NCBI GenBank assembly: GCA_009667805.1
Contig: CM019069.1
Location: forward strand, 61,559,422 to 61,623,421
Reading direction: 5' to 3'
DNA length: 64,000 nucleotides
From: Leptobrachium leishanense
Taxonomy: Eukaryota; Chordata; Amphibia; Anura; Megophryidae
Shown here: positions 1-12,649 of the stretch, piece after piece
Position numbering within the stretch: position 1 is the stretch's first letter
How the letters are laid out: each line of letters starts with the position of its first letter
Program-made: the position numbers and the translations under genes
The notes under the pieces: generated by a model
Databases searched by the model: none
What the model saw: only the letters and a program-made list of their open reading frames with translations
Told to the model about the DNA's origin: nothing

Positions 1-111
1 AAAAAAAAACATCAGTCACAAAAACGGACTGTGTGGCCACTACCTTGTCGTCAGTCAGAAAGTATGTCCGTTGTGCATGGACGCACAGTATGCGTTCGTC
101 TGACCCTAGCC
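1..111 (-). repeat. Harbinger-type MITE family A, end fragment
   Basis: The segment ends in CTGACCCTAGCC followed by TTA (112-114), the terminal repeat and 3-bp target motif of the family that recurs about ten times in this window. It matches the first ~110 bases of the 494-937 copy in inverted orientation, sharing the phrase around 'gtagtggccacacagt'. It is cut by the window edge. No coding content. Confidence 0.75.
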
Positions 112-114
112 TTA

Positions 115-490
115 ATCCACAGCTGGTATTAAGGAAACAAGCGAGAGCCGGGAAGACATCCACCAACACTTTTACATCACTAACAATTTGGACCTTAGGC
201 ATGAGGCAAGATGGGGCCCTAGGTGCATGTTGTTTGTGTCCAATTCTGACCAAACCATCTGCATGTTGAAGCAAAACTGGAGATTTATCACACCAGGTCG
301 TATTCTTTTTTTGCTGTCCACTTTTGCTGTATCTATGCCACACTTTCGTTCTTAATATACGATACGGAAATCCAGTGTGGTCTTCCGGTGCAGTAGCCTA
401 ACCACTTCATGGTCGAGGTGTTGAGCGTTCACGGCTCTCTTCTGCACGGCACTATTATTAAACACGGCTGTTGCTTTCCTTTCTATGCAA
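115..490. other. Unassigned sequence
   Basis: No gene, convincing ORF or paired repeat is seen between two family A MITEs. The short open frames here show no domain-like composition. Confidence 0.5.
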
Positions 491-493
491 TAA

Positions 494-937
494 GGCTGGT
501 GTCAGACGATCGCATTTTGTACAGAATGTGTGTCCGTGCAGTACGGACGTACTTTCTGACTGACGACAAGGTAGTGGCCACACAGTCTGGTTTTTTCACT
601 AACATTTTTTTTGACTGATGGAGGGAAAATAAATTAAATATGAAAACCATTTTGTCCGTCAAAAATGCTGGACGCACAAATGCAGTCTGTCTGACCTCGT
701 TCACTCACACACACAAAGCTATGTGGACGTTGCAGACGCAGCGCACTCTGTGCGTCCGTTCTAGCAGTTTTACATTCTTGCCTAACCTGCATCCGTTTGC
801 CGCATCCGTTGTGCGTCCGCACTTCTGTGCGGACATATTTCGTGTGTGGGGCTCCATTGGTCATAATTATAGGCTATAACGGACGTACAAATGTGCGGCA
901 ACACGAACGTGATCAGTGCGTTCATCTGACACGGGCC
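494..937 (+). repeat. Harbinger-type MITE family A
   Basis: It starts GGCTGGTGTCAGACGATCGC and ends in the inverted form (TCATCTGACACGGGCC), flanked by TAA on both sides (491-493 and 938-940). The interior carries family A stretches rich in CG and 'acgcac' words. It is non-coding; a 3-bp TWA duplication is characteristic of the PIF/Harbinger superfamily. Confidence 0.8.
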
Positions 938-977
938 TAAATGCTCAAAGAATCATGGGAGGTTTAGTTCAGAAACT

Positions 978-1520
978 CCAGAGCCCCGTTCAATACCTCA
1001 GCAGCTGCTGAATTTCTGCATCGCAGCAATTTAGTTTGCTGCAGCAGTGTCATTGAACGGTTTGGATGCGAATTTCGAATCCAAAATGGCCGACGATTTC
1101 TTAATGAAAGATTCCGATTGTTTTTCGTATGACTCGGACAAAATATGATAAAGAAAAGCAGTCAGCACAATTTCGTTTTGTATGCACACACCACAAATGA
1201 TATTTTTTATTGAATAAACGTTATGTTTACTTCTGAAACAAAATATAAATTGAACTGTAATATATGTCTATGTGCAGGGGTAAATAATAAATACATATGT
1301 TGTGCTTTGGTGAACAGAAACCTCAAAATTAACATTGCCGTACGGAATTGTTACTTGCTTCATGGCGGCGGCCATCTTTAATACGTCACACTCCGTTACT
1401 TGCAGCATCTCCTCGGGTCGCTGCAAGTGCTACGTTAGCAGTGCTGAGCGCTGAGCGGCGTTCAATGGCAAGTTGCTAACTTAGCACTTGCAGCGGCTGA
1501 GGTATTGAACGCGCCTCTGG
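978..1520. repeat. DNA-transposon-like MITE with GTTCAATACCTCAGC ends
   Basis: The left end CCAGAGCCCCGTTCAATACC and the reverse complement of the right end CCAGAGGCGCGTTCAATACC are near-identical terminal inverted repeats 540 bp apart, continuing with CTCAGC. No transposase frame lies between them and no clear target duplication is visible, so the superfamily is unassigned. Confidence 0.7.
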
Positions 1521-2106
1521 GGTGGGGTCAGAATTTGAGAACACTGCTCTAGTATTTGCTGGAATGTTTTCCATAGGCGGTGTTTCCATGTTTTTCCAAG
1601 CTTTGAGAGAGTTGCATATAATAACAGACATTCATTCAAGCATCTTTTAAATACTTAGGTTGTTTTCCATACAGAACAAGGACAGACTGTACTACCAGGA
1701 TAGGTATCAGTGCTCAGTCTGGGACAGTAGGTGCCTTAACTCTTTGACTACCAAAACAGTGTATACATGCTTTTGCATTGAAAAACAATTAAAAAGAAAA
1801 TAATGCGTATAAAAGCACATGTGCATTCCTTTTTAATTCAAGATTAGTTTCTCGCTGTGGGTAGAAACTAACTTCCTGTGAGATCTCACTCTTGTCCCCC
1901 TGCATTACTGTAAAAGGAGTTACAAGAAGCAGCCCCGACTCTCACTGTAATAAAAAAAGTTCAAAAACCCTACTGTCGCAGTACAACATCCAGGGAGAGG
2001 GCAGAATACAGGGAGAACTCCGGCGTCACTCACTGCTGTACAGGGACAAGATTCAGGGGGTTATATTGACTGAAAATCCCTGTACACTACAGTACAGATA
2101 CATGCG
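1521..2106. other. Unassigned sequence
   Basis: AT-rich intergenic DNA without recognisable gene or terminal repeats. The ORF at 1892-2173 overlaps the start of a MITE and looks incidental. Confidence 0.5.
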
Positions 2107-2284
2107 GGGTTATTCAGAAAGAGGTGAAAACCAGGAGAATGACTGGAGAAGTGAAAATTCTAGGTCAAAATAGCTAAACCAGAAAAATTCTCCCATTCAT
2201 CTCACTTTTCAAATCAGTTATTTTGTCCAGATTGTAATCTTCTCCTGCCAGTTCTCCTGGTTTTCACCTTTCTCTGAATAACCC
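2107..2284. repeat. Palindromic MITE family B
   Basis: A fold-back of about 180 bp: GGGTTATTCAGAAAGAGGTG on the left is answered by the inverted CACCTTTCTCTGAATAACCC on the right, with a centre built on 'ctaggtcaaaatagc' and its complement. Seven relatives occur in the window. Confidence 0.8.
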
Positions 2285-2636
2285 AGAAGGTATTACTGTA
2301 TTCTATATACAAGGGCAATATGCCACATACAGATATTATTTTATATTCTTTTGGGCGCTGCATTGCTAATAATCTTATAATCTCTACAAATCCCCATAAA
2401 CAGGAGATCTGACCATTTTTATTATTTATCTTTATCACGTTTATTGTATTTGACACAAATGCTATTGTTTCTATGTTTCTATTTCTGCTTGTATGCTAAA
2501 AGATACAGACCCCGTGTGAAACTGCATGATAATGGACGCCATCTACAGTATAGAACCTTTCATTCCAATAATATTTCTGTAAAGGACTTGAAAACAAGAG
2601 AAATATCAATGTATCCTTCCTGGTAAAATACATTCA

Positions 2637-2815
2637 AGGTTATTCAGAGAAAGGTGAAACTCTGGAGAACTTTTGGAGAAGTGAAAATTCTAGGTCAAAA
2701 TAGCCAATTTGGAAAGTGAGATAAATGGGAGAATTTTTCTGGTTTGGCTACTTAACCTAGAATTTTCACTTCTCCAGAAGTTCTCCTGAGTTTCACCTTT
2801 CTCTGACTAACGAGG
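2637..2815. repeat. Palindromic MITE family B
   Basis: Same fold-back layout, from 'ggttattcagagaaaggtg' to 'cacctttctctgactaac'. The arms pair across a centre that includes 'gatttggaaagtgagat'-type sequence. It is followed by about 240 bp of unassigned AT-rich DNA. Confidence 0.75.
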
Positions 2816-3055
2816 TTTATAAATAAATAAGCAAAAAGAGAATAGCTACCATCGATTTACTCTTTCTATTCTCATAACATTCTTTATGCAAAATTGCAAT
2901 TTCCTCCTACATTTAAGTGTAAACTACCACATCCCATATATCAAATATTATGAAAATATTTATTTCTTAAATGCTGGTAGTGAAAGACTGAAGCAAACGG
3001 CAGTGAAAATTGTGATTGGGTTTTCTGCGGTGAGCTGCTGCATAAGGCACAGAGA

Positions 3056-3580
3056 CAGGTCTATTCACTAAAAGTTGAATCTCAGGAGAAGTGGCAGGAA
3101 AAGAGAACAATCTAGACCAAATAGCCGATTTGGAAAGAAAGATAAGGGGGAGAATTTTTCTGTTTCGGCTATTTTGACCTAGAATTTTCACTTGTCCTGA
3201 GTATCACCTTTAGGCCAGGGGCACACGAGACGTTTTCTTTAACGCACAATACGTGCGTTAAACAAAACCGGTGTCCCACTCGCCGCCCACCCTCAGCGCT
3301 GAAAAGCGTGAACGCGCAGCCCTCTCGACGCACATCATCACCGTCGATGTGCTAGGAGGCGCGTCGACAGGGCTGCGCGATTCTCCTTGCTCAACAAGTG
3401 TCGATGTCGCGTCAATCCTAGCGCTACAGCCTTTGTGTTCTGAAGACGGACGTCTTCAGCGCGCGTTAGGCGTAGCGCGTGTTATGCGTGTGCGGATCCC
3501 CCCCTAATGATACGCAGTAACGTGCGTCAGTGCTCACAAAGAAACGTCCCGTGTGCACCCGGCCTTAGTGAATAGACCTG
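3056..3580. repeat. Palindromic MITE family B, split by another MITE
   Basis: The outer ends CAGGTCTATTCAC (3056) and GTGAATAGACCTG (ending 3580) are inverted repeats. The right arm is interrupted at its TTA by the 3213-3564 element; removing that element and one TTA rejoins the arm. Confidence 0.75.
3213..3564. repeat. Harbinger-type MITE family C inserted in a family B MITE
   Basis: Terminal inverted repeats GGCCAGGGGCACACGAGACG and the complement of CGTCCCGTGTGCACCCGGCC, flanked by TTA at 3210-3212 and 3565-3567. The 352-bp interior is CG-rich and non-coding; the open frame at 3271-3507 shows no protein signature. Confidence 0.8.
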
Positions 3581-3615
3581 AATATTTGAGAAAGTTGTGT
3601 ATCCATCATCTGAAT

Positions 3616-6120
3616 CAGGGCAGCCATCAGAAATGATGGGGCCCCTTACTAAACCTCACGATGGGGCCCCCCCCCAGGGCCCCCCCCCCCTCAACCTCTA
3701 ACAGCTTTTCTCCCCCTTCAAAAAAAAGGACATAACATAGCACCACAGCAATAAAACTCCCTGTAATGTGCAGTGTGTATTAGCTTATCACAGTATCCAC
3801 AGCAATAAAACTCACAGTAATGAGCGGTGTGTCTGAACATATCACAGAATCCACAGCAATAAATCTCACAGAAACGGGCTGTGTATGATGGCCTTTGGGT
3901 CTGGGTCTGGGCCTGGGCCCTGGGACTGGGCCTTGGGGTCTGGTCCCTGAGGTCTGGGCCCTGGGGTCTAGCCTGGGCCCTGGTCTCTGGGTCTGGTCCC
4001 TGGGCCTTGGGGTCTGGGTCCTAGGGTCTGGGCCTTGGGGTCTGGGCCCTAGGGTCTGGGTCTTGGGGTCTGGGCCCTGGGTATGGGGTCTGGACCCTAG
4101 GGTCTGGGCCCTGGGTCTGTATTTGGGCTTTGGGGTCTGGGCCCTGGGTCTGGGCCTAGGGGTCTGGGCCCTGGGTTTGGGCCTAGGGGTCTGGGCCCTG
4201 GGCCCAGGGGTCTGGGCCTAGGGGTCTGGGCCCAGGGGTCTGGGCCCTGGGTTTGGGCCCTAGGGTCTGGGTCTGGGCCCTAGGGTCTGGGCCCTGGGTC
4301 TGGGCCTTAGGGTTTGGGCCTAGGGGGTCTGGGCCCAGGGGGTCTGGGCCCAGGGTCTGGGCCTTGGGTCCTGGGTTTGGGCCTAGGGGTCTGGGCCCTG
4401 GGGGTCTGGGCCCAGGGGGTCTGGGCCCTGGTGTCTGGGCCCTGGGTCTGGGCCTTGGGGTCTGGGTTTGGGCCTAGGGATCTGGGCCTTGGGTCCTGGG
4501 TTTGGGCCTAGGGGGTTTGGGCCCAGGGGTCTGGCCTTGGGTCCTGGGTTTGGGCCTTGGGTCCTGGGTTTGGGCCTAGGGGTCTGGGCCCTGGGTCTTG
4601 GGTCCTGGGTTTGGGCCTAGGGGTCTGGGCCCAGGGGGTCTGGGCCCTGGGTCTGGGCCTAGGGGGTCTGGGCCTTGGGTCTGGGCCTTGGGGTTTGGGC
4701 CCAGGGGGTCTGGGCCCAGGGTCTGGGCTTTGGGTCCTGGGTTTGGGCCTAGGGGTCTGGGCCCTGGGTCTGGGCCCAGGGCCCTAGTGTCTGGGCCCTG
4801 GGTTTGGGCTTAGGGGTCTGGGCCCTGGGTTTGGGCCTAGGGGGTCTGGGTCTGGGCCTTGGGTCCTGGGTTTGGGCCTAGGGGTCTGGGCCCTGGGTTT
4901 GGGCCCAGGGGTCTGGGCCTAGGGGGTCTGGGCCCAAGGTCTGGGCCTTGGGTCCTGGGTTTGGGCCTAGGGGTCAGGGCCTGGGCCCAGGGTCTGGGCC
5001 CTGGGCCCTAGTGTCTGGGCTTAGGGGTCTGGGCCCTGGGTTTGGGCCTAGGGGGTCTGGGCCCTGGGTCTGGGCCTTGGGTCCTGGGTCTGGGCCCTGG
5101 GTTTGGGCCTAGGGGTCTGGGCCCAGGGGGTCTGGGCCTAGGGGTCTGGGCCTTGGGTCCTGGGTCTGGGCCCTGGGTTTGGGCCTAGGGGTCTGGGCCT
5201 AGGGGTCTGGGCCTTGGGTCCTGGGTTTGGGCCTAGGGGTCTGGGCCCTGGGTCTGGGCCTTGGGTCTGGGCCCAGGGGTCTGGGCCCTGGGTTTGGGCC
5301 CTAGGGTCTGGGCCCTAGGGTCTGGGCCCTGGGTCTGGGCCTTAGGGTTTGGGCCTAGGGGGTCTGGGCCCTGGGCCTTAGGGTTTGGGCCCAGGGGTCT
5401 GGGCCTAGGGGGTCTGGGCCTTGGGTCCTGGGTTTGGGCCTAGGGGTCAGGGCCTGGGCCCAGGGTCTGGGCCCTGGTGTCTGGGCCTAGGGGTCTGGGC
5501 CCTGGGTTTGGGCCTAGGGGGTCTGGGCCCTGGGCCCTAGTGTCTGGGCCCTGGGTCTGGACCCTAGTGTCTGGGCCCTGGGTCTGTATTTGGGCTTTGG
5601 GGTCTGGGCCTTGGGGTCTGGGCCCAGGGGTCTGGGCCCTGGGTCTGGGTTTGGGCCTAGGGGTCTGGGCCCTGGGTCACCACTCGCTGTCTTCTATCTT
5701 CTTTTCTTCTGTCTTCAGCTCTTCTTTTCTTCACCTTTTCTTCAATCTTCTTCTCTTCTTTTCTTCTGGTCTTCTTCCTGGTCCCTCCAGCTCCGGCGCG
5801 CAGCTTCACTGAGTGGAGGGGCGGAGCCAAAGCAACGTGCTTGGGAGGCCCCTCACACGCTGCTTGGCCCCGCCCAGCCAGGAAGTGAAGCTGCCAGGAG
5901 CCGGAGGAGACACAGTGTCTCAGTCTCCTCCGGCTCCTGCAGCAGCAGCAGGGACACAGCTCCGGATTCGGACTCATCGAGTCCGATACCGGAGCTGTTA
6001 AAGGGCGACGCCGCTGCCGTTGGGGACCCGGGATCCTCCCCCCAGGCCCCAGCGGCCCGGGCCCCCACCGGGCCCGGGCCCCTTACGGCAGTATTGGGCG
6101 TAATGCCCTGATGGCGGCCC
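3616..6120 (+). mobile_element. hAT-type non-autonomous element with giant internal minisatellite
   Basis: The left end CAGGGCAGCCATCAG and the inverted right end (CTGATGGCGGCCC) match those of the inverted copy at 47370-48611, which has an 8-bp target duplication and so supports hAT membership. Order: terminal repeat, about 60-bp tandem units containing 'ccacagcaataaaactcac', G-rich minisatellite, pyrimidine-rich tract, then a GC-rich segment with the fold-back 'tccggattcggactcatcgag'. No target duplication is recognised here, so this end may be eroded. Open frames inside are consequences of stop-free repeats and are not genes. Confidence 0.7.
3893..5675 (+). repeat. G-rich minisatellite (GGGTCTGGGCC type)
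   Basis: About 1.8 kb of degenerate short units built from 'gggtctgggccctg', 'gggtttgggcctag' and 'ggggtctgggcccag'. GGG runs recur every few bases on the plus strand, making it a strong candidate for G-quadruplex formation. All plus-strand frames are open for long distances only because the motif lacks stops. Confidence 0.9.
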
Positions 6121-7368
6121 CACATGCTATAGTCATGGTGTAAAAACATCACCAGGATTAAACTGTGGTCTGCAAGTACAATATACAGGAAATATATTCA
6201 TTTGCAGATCTAATGTTAATCAGGAGGAGTTAATATTCACAGTTAATTAAGAAAAAAAATAATGTAGTATTTTATTCCATTACATAACAACGTGGGCTCA
6301 GTGATGTGTCAAGTGGAACTGTGGCGTGTAGAGGTTTCAACCACAAGCTAACAGGTTATGCATTCATACACGTATACACCGTATAAAAGCTCAAGCAACG
6401 TGCAGAGCTCCCTGGACGGTATGCCAGGGCATGTAATGCATTTATCAAAGCAATAATGCCCATGTGCTGAAAACAAAAACCTATCTACGAGAATGGACAG
6501 GGGCACGGGTGACCGGTCGTACAGGGCTTCCTCGCTCAGGTGACTTTACACAGGAAACTGCACCATATGTAAATCAGACGGAATTCAACCAAAAAGGGCA
6601 GCAACTCCCGACGTTCGTTAGGCCCCGTCAGGATGGTATAGCTGTTGCCTCTCCAGGAGAAGTCCACGTCTGAAATCCAGCACTTACCCCTCAATATGAT
6701 GTAAATGTGGGAAACAGCCTGTGCGCAGAGGTCCTATAGCAGGGGTCCCAAACGCACATTGCCTGTGAGCCACTGGACAAGTCTTCTCACCCGGGGACAA
6801 TTTGCAAAATTCCATACTTCAGAAACTACCATACGTTCAACTGTACCGAGCACTAGCTCGTGGCTCTGTAATGTACTGTGGCGTTGCCATTTGCGTGCCA
6901 CAACGTTGTTGCCAGGTTACAAGTTTGGTAGGAGAGGGAGTTAGGGAAAGGCGAGAGGTGGGGGGGGATAATCCCCCCCTCCCTAGCAACAGCTATGGCT
7001 GGGGGCTGCATAGAACCAGTTATCAGGCTGTGAATGACCTGCTGTCTGGTACTTTGAGAAAGTCCTAATAAGATACAGGTATTGTAATCCAAAACGATTC
7101 TTGTTGTGCACCAAGATCAGCGTCTTCTGGGATACCTGACTCCTAAGTGGCTTCGAACATTGCTCTTTTTTCCAAATAGACAGTTGAACAGGTTTAGTCC
7201 GTTTGAAAAGGAATCCCCTTACAATGGTTTGCCAGTTTTTGGGGACATAAAATAGAATATTTCCCTTTTTTCAAAAGTGTGTCCATACCTCACGTTACCA
7301 TGGCAAGTGACACGACAGGTCCTAACAGAAGCAAAGAGTGTGTGTGTGTCACGGTCAGTCTGTCAGAC
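6121..7368. other. Unassigned intergenic sequence
   Basis: No gene recognised. It contains 'gcaggggtcccaaacgcac' at about 6732, resembling a hAT terminus but without an identified partner, and a G-run near 6960-6970. Confidence 0.5.
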
Positions 7369-7371
7369 TTA

Positions 7372-7801
7372 GGCTGGGGTCAGACGAACGCAGTGTGAAC
7401 ATGCGTTTAGCCGCACTTGATTACGGCCGTGGTAGCAGCAAATGACATCCAACGCAGGCCCACACACGAAGTATGGCTGCATGAAAGTTCGGCCGCGCAA
7501 CGCAAGAGGCAAACAAACGCATTTTTGCAAGAATGTCGAACCGCTAGTACTGACGTACAGAGTGCGCTGCGTCCGCATAGTGGCGTGTGTGCGTGATTAG
7601 GAGACGTCAGACGCTGCTCATGTCTGGCCAACATAACGTCCAGACACCCAAAGTTTCCTGGTTTGGATCCGTAAAAAAAAATCACGGGCGTAATTGCGCA
7701 TCGTATGACCGCTATCGCGTATTCCGTGAAAAAGTACGTCCATGCGTTCGGACGCATGTTTTTACGGACAATGCGAAAAATGCGTTCGTCTGACCCTAGC
7801 C
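7372..7801 (+). repeat. Harbinger-type MITE family A
   Basis: A full-length 430-bp copy: GGCTGGGGTCAGACGAACGC at the left, inverted GCGTTCGTCTGACCCTAGCC at the right, TTA on both flanks (7369-7371, 7802-7804). The interior preserves 'gttatgttggcc' and 'agtactgacgtacag' words in inverted form. Non-coding. Confidence 0.85.
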
Positions 7802-7961
7802 TTAAATCAGATGCAGTTTGTGAGGAGGGTCTGTACGCAGGGGTCAAGTCAAGAGTGAACACATGGGAACGCAGTTCCTCCTCTAGTTTTGCAAAGAGAA
7901 CCGAGTTCCTATACTCTATACTGTTTGTATTCAGGTGATCAATCCCATCTTTCCCTGTTAA

Positions 7962-8106
7962 CCCTTTTCCGCTGCAGGGCATGATATGCCATCCCTGTGG
8001 CGTGTGAGTCTTGAAGCCGAAAGAGGGCCCATTGTAGCAGCCGGCTAATGGGGTGTACTAGTACGCCCTGGCTGGGGTAAAAGCCCTCCTGCCGGGAACG
8101 AAAGGG
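7962..8106. repeat. Short piggyBac-like (TTAA) MITE
   Basis: TTAA occurs at 7958-7961 and 8107-8110. The ends are CCCTTTTCCGCTGC and the inverted GGAACGAAAGGG. Duplication of TTAA plus CCC-starting termini is the piggyBac superfamily signature; no transposase is present. Confidence 0.6.
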
Positions 8107-8861
8107 TTAAGCCACAATAAATTTAGGCTTTTTCATGTAATTTTGGATAAAAATTGACATTTATACATAACTAGATCAGATTCAAGTGAGTGTTTGAGTC
8201 ACATGTGAGACGATCATTCCTAACTAGGGGACAGAAATCTTTGTGAGTTCTCACACTTTTCGTAGGACTTGATCTCTGCCTGTAGGGCAGGGGTGGATCC
8301 AGACACAGGTTTCGGGGAGGGGGGGGGGTGTACTTCAGTTTTGGCTAAGAGCTGGTGTTCAGTTCAGTGACAGGCAGTGTCGAGTCTAATCGCGGGCTGT
8401 ACTCGTCACACTCACACTCTCTAGAGCATTGTTGCACAGGGTCTGTCCTTATGTGGCTTTGGTGACACAGGATATACACTGCACAGCAATGCTTTGTATT
8501 CTGGACACATGCTCTGTCACTGAGAATCAAGTACCGCCAGCAATAACATGAAGCAGGTACAGACACCCACACACATACACCATTTAGGGAAGCCGCTAAA
8601 GGCAGGCTAAGCAAGTAAAGGCTCGGCTATACGTTATAGGCGGCATCACAAAATTGTGGGCCATTTATGTCAATAAAAATGTTAACTAAAATCAAATTAT
8701 CTTATTTACATTTATTATAGTTTACAGACTCATTGCTGGGAGATTTACTGCTGTGCAGCTCTGTTATACACCTGCACTCCCTGTATATATTGGGGAGTTC
8801 CTAAAAAGGGGGAACATCAGATAGTCGATGTAGGATGTGAGAAACTGCAGATACTGTACAT
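8107..8861. other. Unassigned intergenic sequence
   Basis: No gene recognised. A G-run lies at about 8316-8330 next to 'caggggtggatccag', which resembles a DNA-transposon terminus without a visible partner. Confidence 0.45.
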
Positions 8862-8906
8862 TAGGGATGCACCGATACCACATTATATTATAATATATAT
8901 ATTATA

Positions 8907-10497
<1,591 letters not shown>

Positions 10498-10547
10498 GCC
10501 TAATATATATATATTTATATATTTATCCCCAGCTGTCTCTCCTGCAT

Positions 10548-10710
10548 TGCCAGGCTCCTCCGAGTGTTCTTCTTCCTTTTGAGCGCCCACCGGCAAAGGT
10601 TGTAGCCCGGCTGCTCAAGATCGCGGCTGGTGGATTCCAAGCGAGCCGCCGAGCTACAACACTTTTCCTGCAGCCCCTCGAAGGAAGAAGAACACTCTGA
10701 GGAGCCTGGC
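10548..10710. repeat. Inverted repeat inside the hAT element
   Basis: The arms 'caggctcctccgagtgttc' and 'gaacactctgaggagcctg' pair, extending through 'ttcttccttttgag' and 'ctcgaaggaagaa'. The overlapping minus-strand frames at 10515-10796 are regarded as incidental. Confidence 0.7.
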
Positions 10711-10850
10711 TGGGTGCCTCGAGCACTGCCCCACTGACGCTGGCTGGAAAGCCAGCACAGGGCGGGCTTCCAGTATGGGTTTAGGTATCGTGCCAAGTAC
10801 TCCTGCAGATCCTGGTATCGGCACCAAAAACTAGTATCGGTGCATCCCTA

Positions 10851-11805
10851 CTGTACATGGTTTTGAACGCCCAAAGGTCCCCTTTATGAACTTTAATGGG
10901 ACTGCAGCTCGGGGTAGGGGTTGCAACTGCCCCCTCTCTACATGATTCATAATGAAGACAATTGTATCACATTACATGTACCTTTGCCCAGAACAGTGAC
11001 ACTTTAAAGGGTCTGTTGATATTCTTGTGGAGTATATTACTCATGTTAATATTGTCACAATGTCTATTAAATGTAGCCCTGTAGGAGGACACAGCACATC
11101 ATTTCCATAACACCGCACCAAAAAACACAAGTGGTGAGAGATACACAGAATTGCAGCAGAAATGGTTGAACACACCAAAATCTCCACTTTTCTATTTCTT
11201 AGAACACGATACATTTGATTGCAAAATGTCAATTCCCTGGTATACAATCATGAGTTGTAGCCGCCATGTGATTAATAACAAGGATTATTGCGTGTACAAA
11301 TCCCATTACTACCGGGCAGCACCGTATGCCAGCAGACAGCTACACCATACGGAATACACGGAAAGAGTCAACACGTAACGCTCAAATCCCGATTCACCCT
11401 GAAAAAGGTTTTTAATCTACTTAACTACAACTCCCATGGTTCCCTGGCCAACTATTGCATTGAAAGGATTCTGAGAATTGTATGCATCAACATGTGGGGT
11501 CGTGAGTTTGACAGCCCTGCATTAGAGTGTTAAGCACAAAGCGGTTTGTGAGAGATTAATGCAACTTCTCTTTTAAACCAGGAACTGTGAAGAACTGAGG
11601 GAAAACATTAAAAATGATTTCCTCTTTTAAAAATATTTTTTTTAAAAAAGCTCCACTCGGCTATTTTGGGTGTAAAAATGTGTCCCTTGGTAGCAGTTAC
11701 TGACGGGAGTCAAGACAAAACTTTATAATGGGTTTCATTAATGTCAAATATTCCAGTTTAGAAAAGAAAATAAGGATCAGCTGCTGCAGAATAGCTTGTT
11801 TTGGT
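10851..11805. other. Unassigned intergenic sequence
   Basis: AT-rich DNA with no recognised gene, terminal repeat or RNA. Short frames only. Confidence 0.45.
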
Positions 11806-11814
11806 GTTATGGTG

Positions 11815-12645
11815 TTGCAAGGCTTAGATTGCAAGCTTGCATGGTTTTGCAGGGGGCAGATTGCTGGCTGGCATGGTGTTGCAGGAGGCAGGTGGGCATG
11901 GTGTTGCAGGAGGCAGATTGCTGGCTGGCATGGTGTTGCAGGTGGACAGATGGCTGGCATGGTGATGCAGGGGGCAGATTGCTGGCTGGCATTGAAGGAG
12001 TAGATTGCTGGCTGGCATGGTGCTGCAAGTGGGCAGACTGCTGGCTGGCATGGCGTTGCAGGGGGCTGGCTGGCATGGTGTTGCAGGGGGCAGATTGCTG
12101 GCTGGCATGGCGCTGCAGGGGGCTGGCTGGCATGATGTTGCAGATTGTTGGCTGGCATGGTGTTGCAGGGTGCAGATTGCTGGCTGGCATGGTGTTGCAG
12201 AGGGCAGGTTGCTGGCTGGCATGGTGTGGCAGGGAACTGGCTGGCATGGTGTTGCAGAGGGCAGGTGGCTGGCTGGCATTGCAGGGGGCAGGCATAGTGT
12301 TGCAGGGGGTTGACTGGCTGGCATGGTGTTACAGAGGGCAGGTTACTGGCTGGCATGGTGTTGCAGAGGGCAGGTTACTGGCTGGCATGGTGTTGCTGGG
12401 GGCAGGGGCTGGCATGGTGGGGTGGGGGCAGGCATGGTGTTGCAGAGAGCAGGTTGCTGGCTGGCATGGTGTTGCAGGGGGCTGGCATGGTGTTGCAGGG
12501 GGCTGGCATGGTGTTGCAGGGGGCTGGCAAGGTGTTGCAGGGGGCTGGCATGGTGTTGCAGGGGGCTGGCATGGTGTTGCAGGGGGCTGGCATGGTGTTG
12601 CAGGGGGCTGGCAAGGTGTTGCAGGGGGCTGGTTGGCGTTGCAGA
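11815..12645 (+). repeat. Minisatellite (GCTGGCATGGTGTTGCAGGG units)
   Basis: About 830 bp of variable units combining 'gctggcatggtgttgcag' with optional 'agggcagattgctg'. The 3' part (12475-12630) is a homogeneous array of about 22-bp units, while the 5' part is longer-unit and degenerate. Several overlapping frames stay open on both strands because of the unit, so they are not called as genes. Confidence 0.9.
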
Positions 12646-12649
12646 AACA

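Noticed and set aside
3895..5812. Long plus-strand frames rich in Gly, Leu, Trp and Pro
   Set aside because: They are translations of a short G-rich minisatellite open in several frames, without initiation context or splice signals.
3616..6120. Possible G-rich telomeric or immunoglobulin-switch-like region
   Set aside because: The array lies between terminal repeats shared with a second element copy that has an 8-bp target duplication, so it is transposon cargo.
10515..10796. A 93-codon minus frame in the hAT element
   Set aside because: It spans an internal inverted repeat, so both arms encode it by symmetry; no homology recognised.
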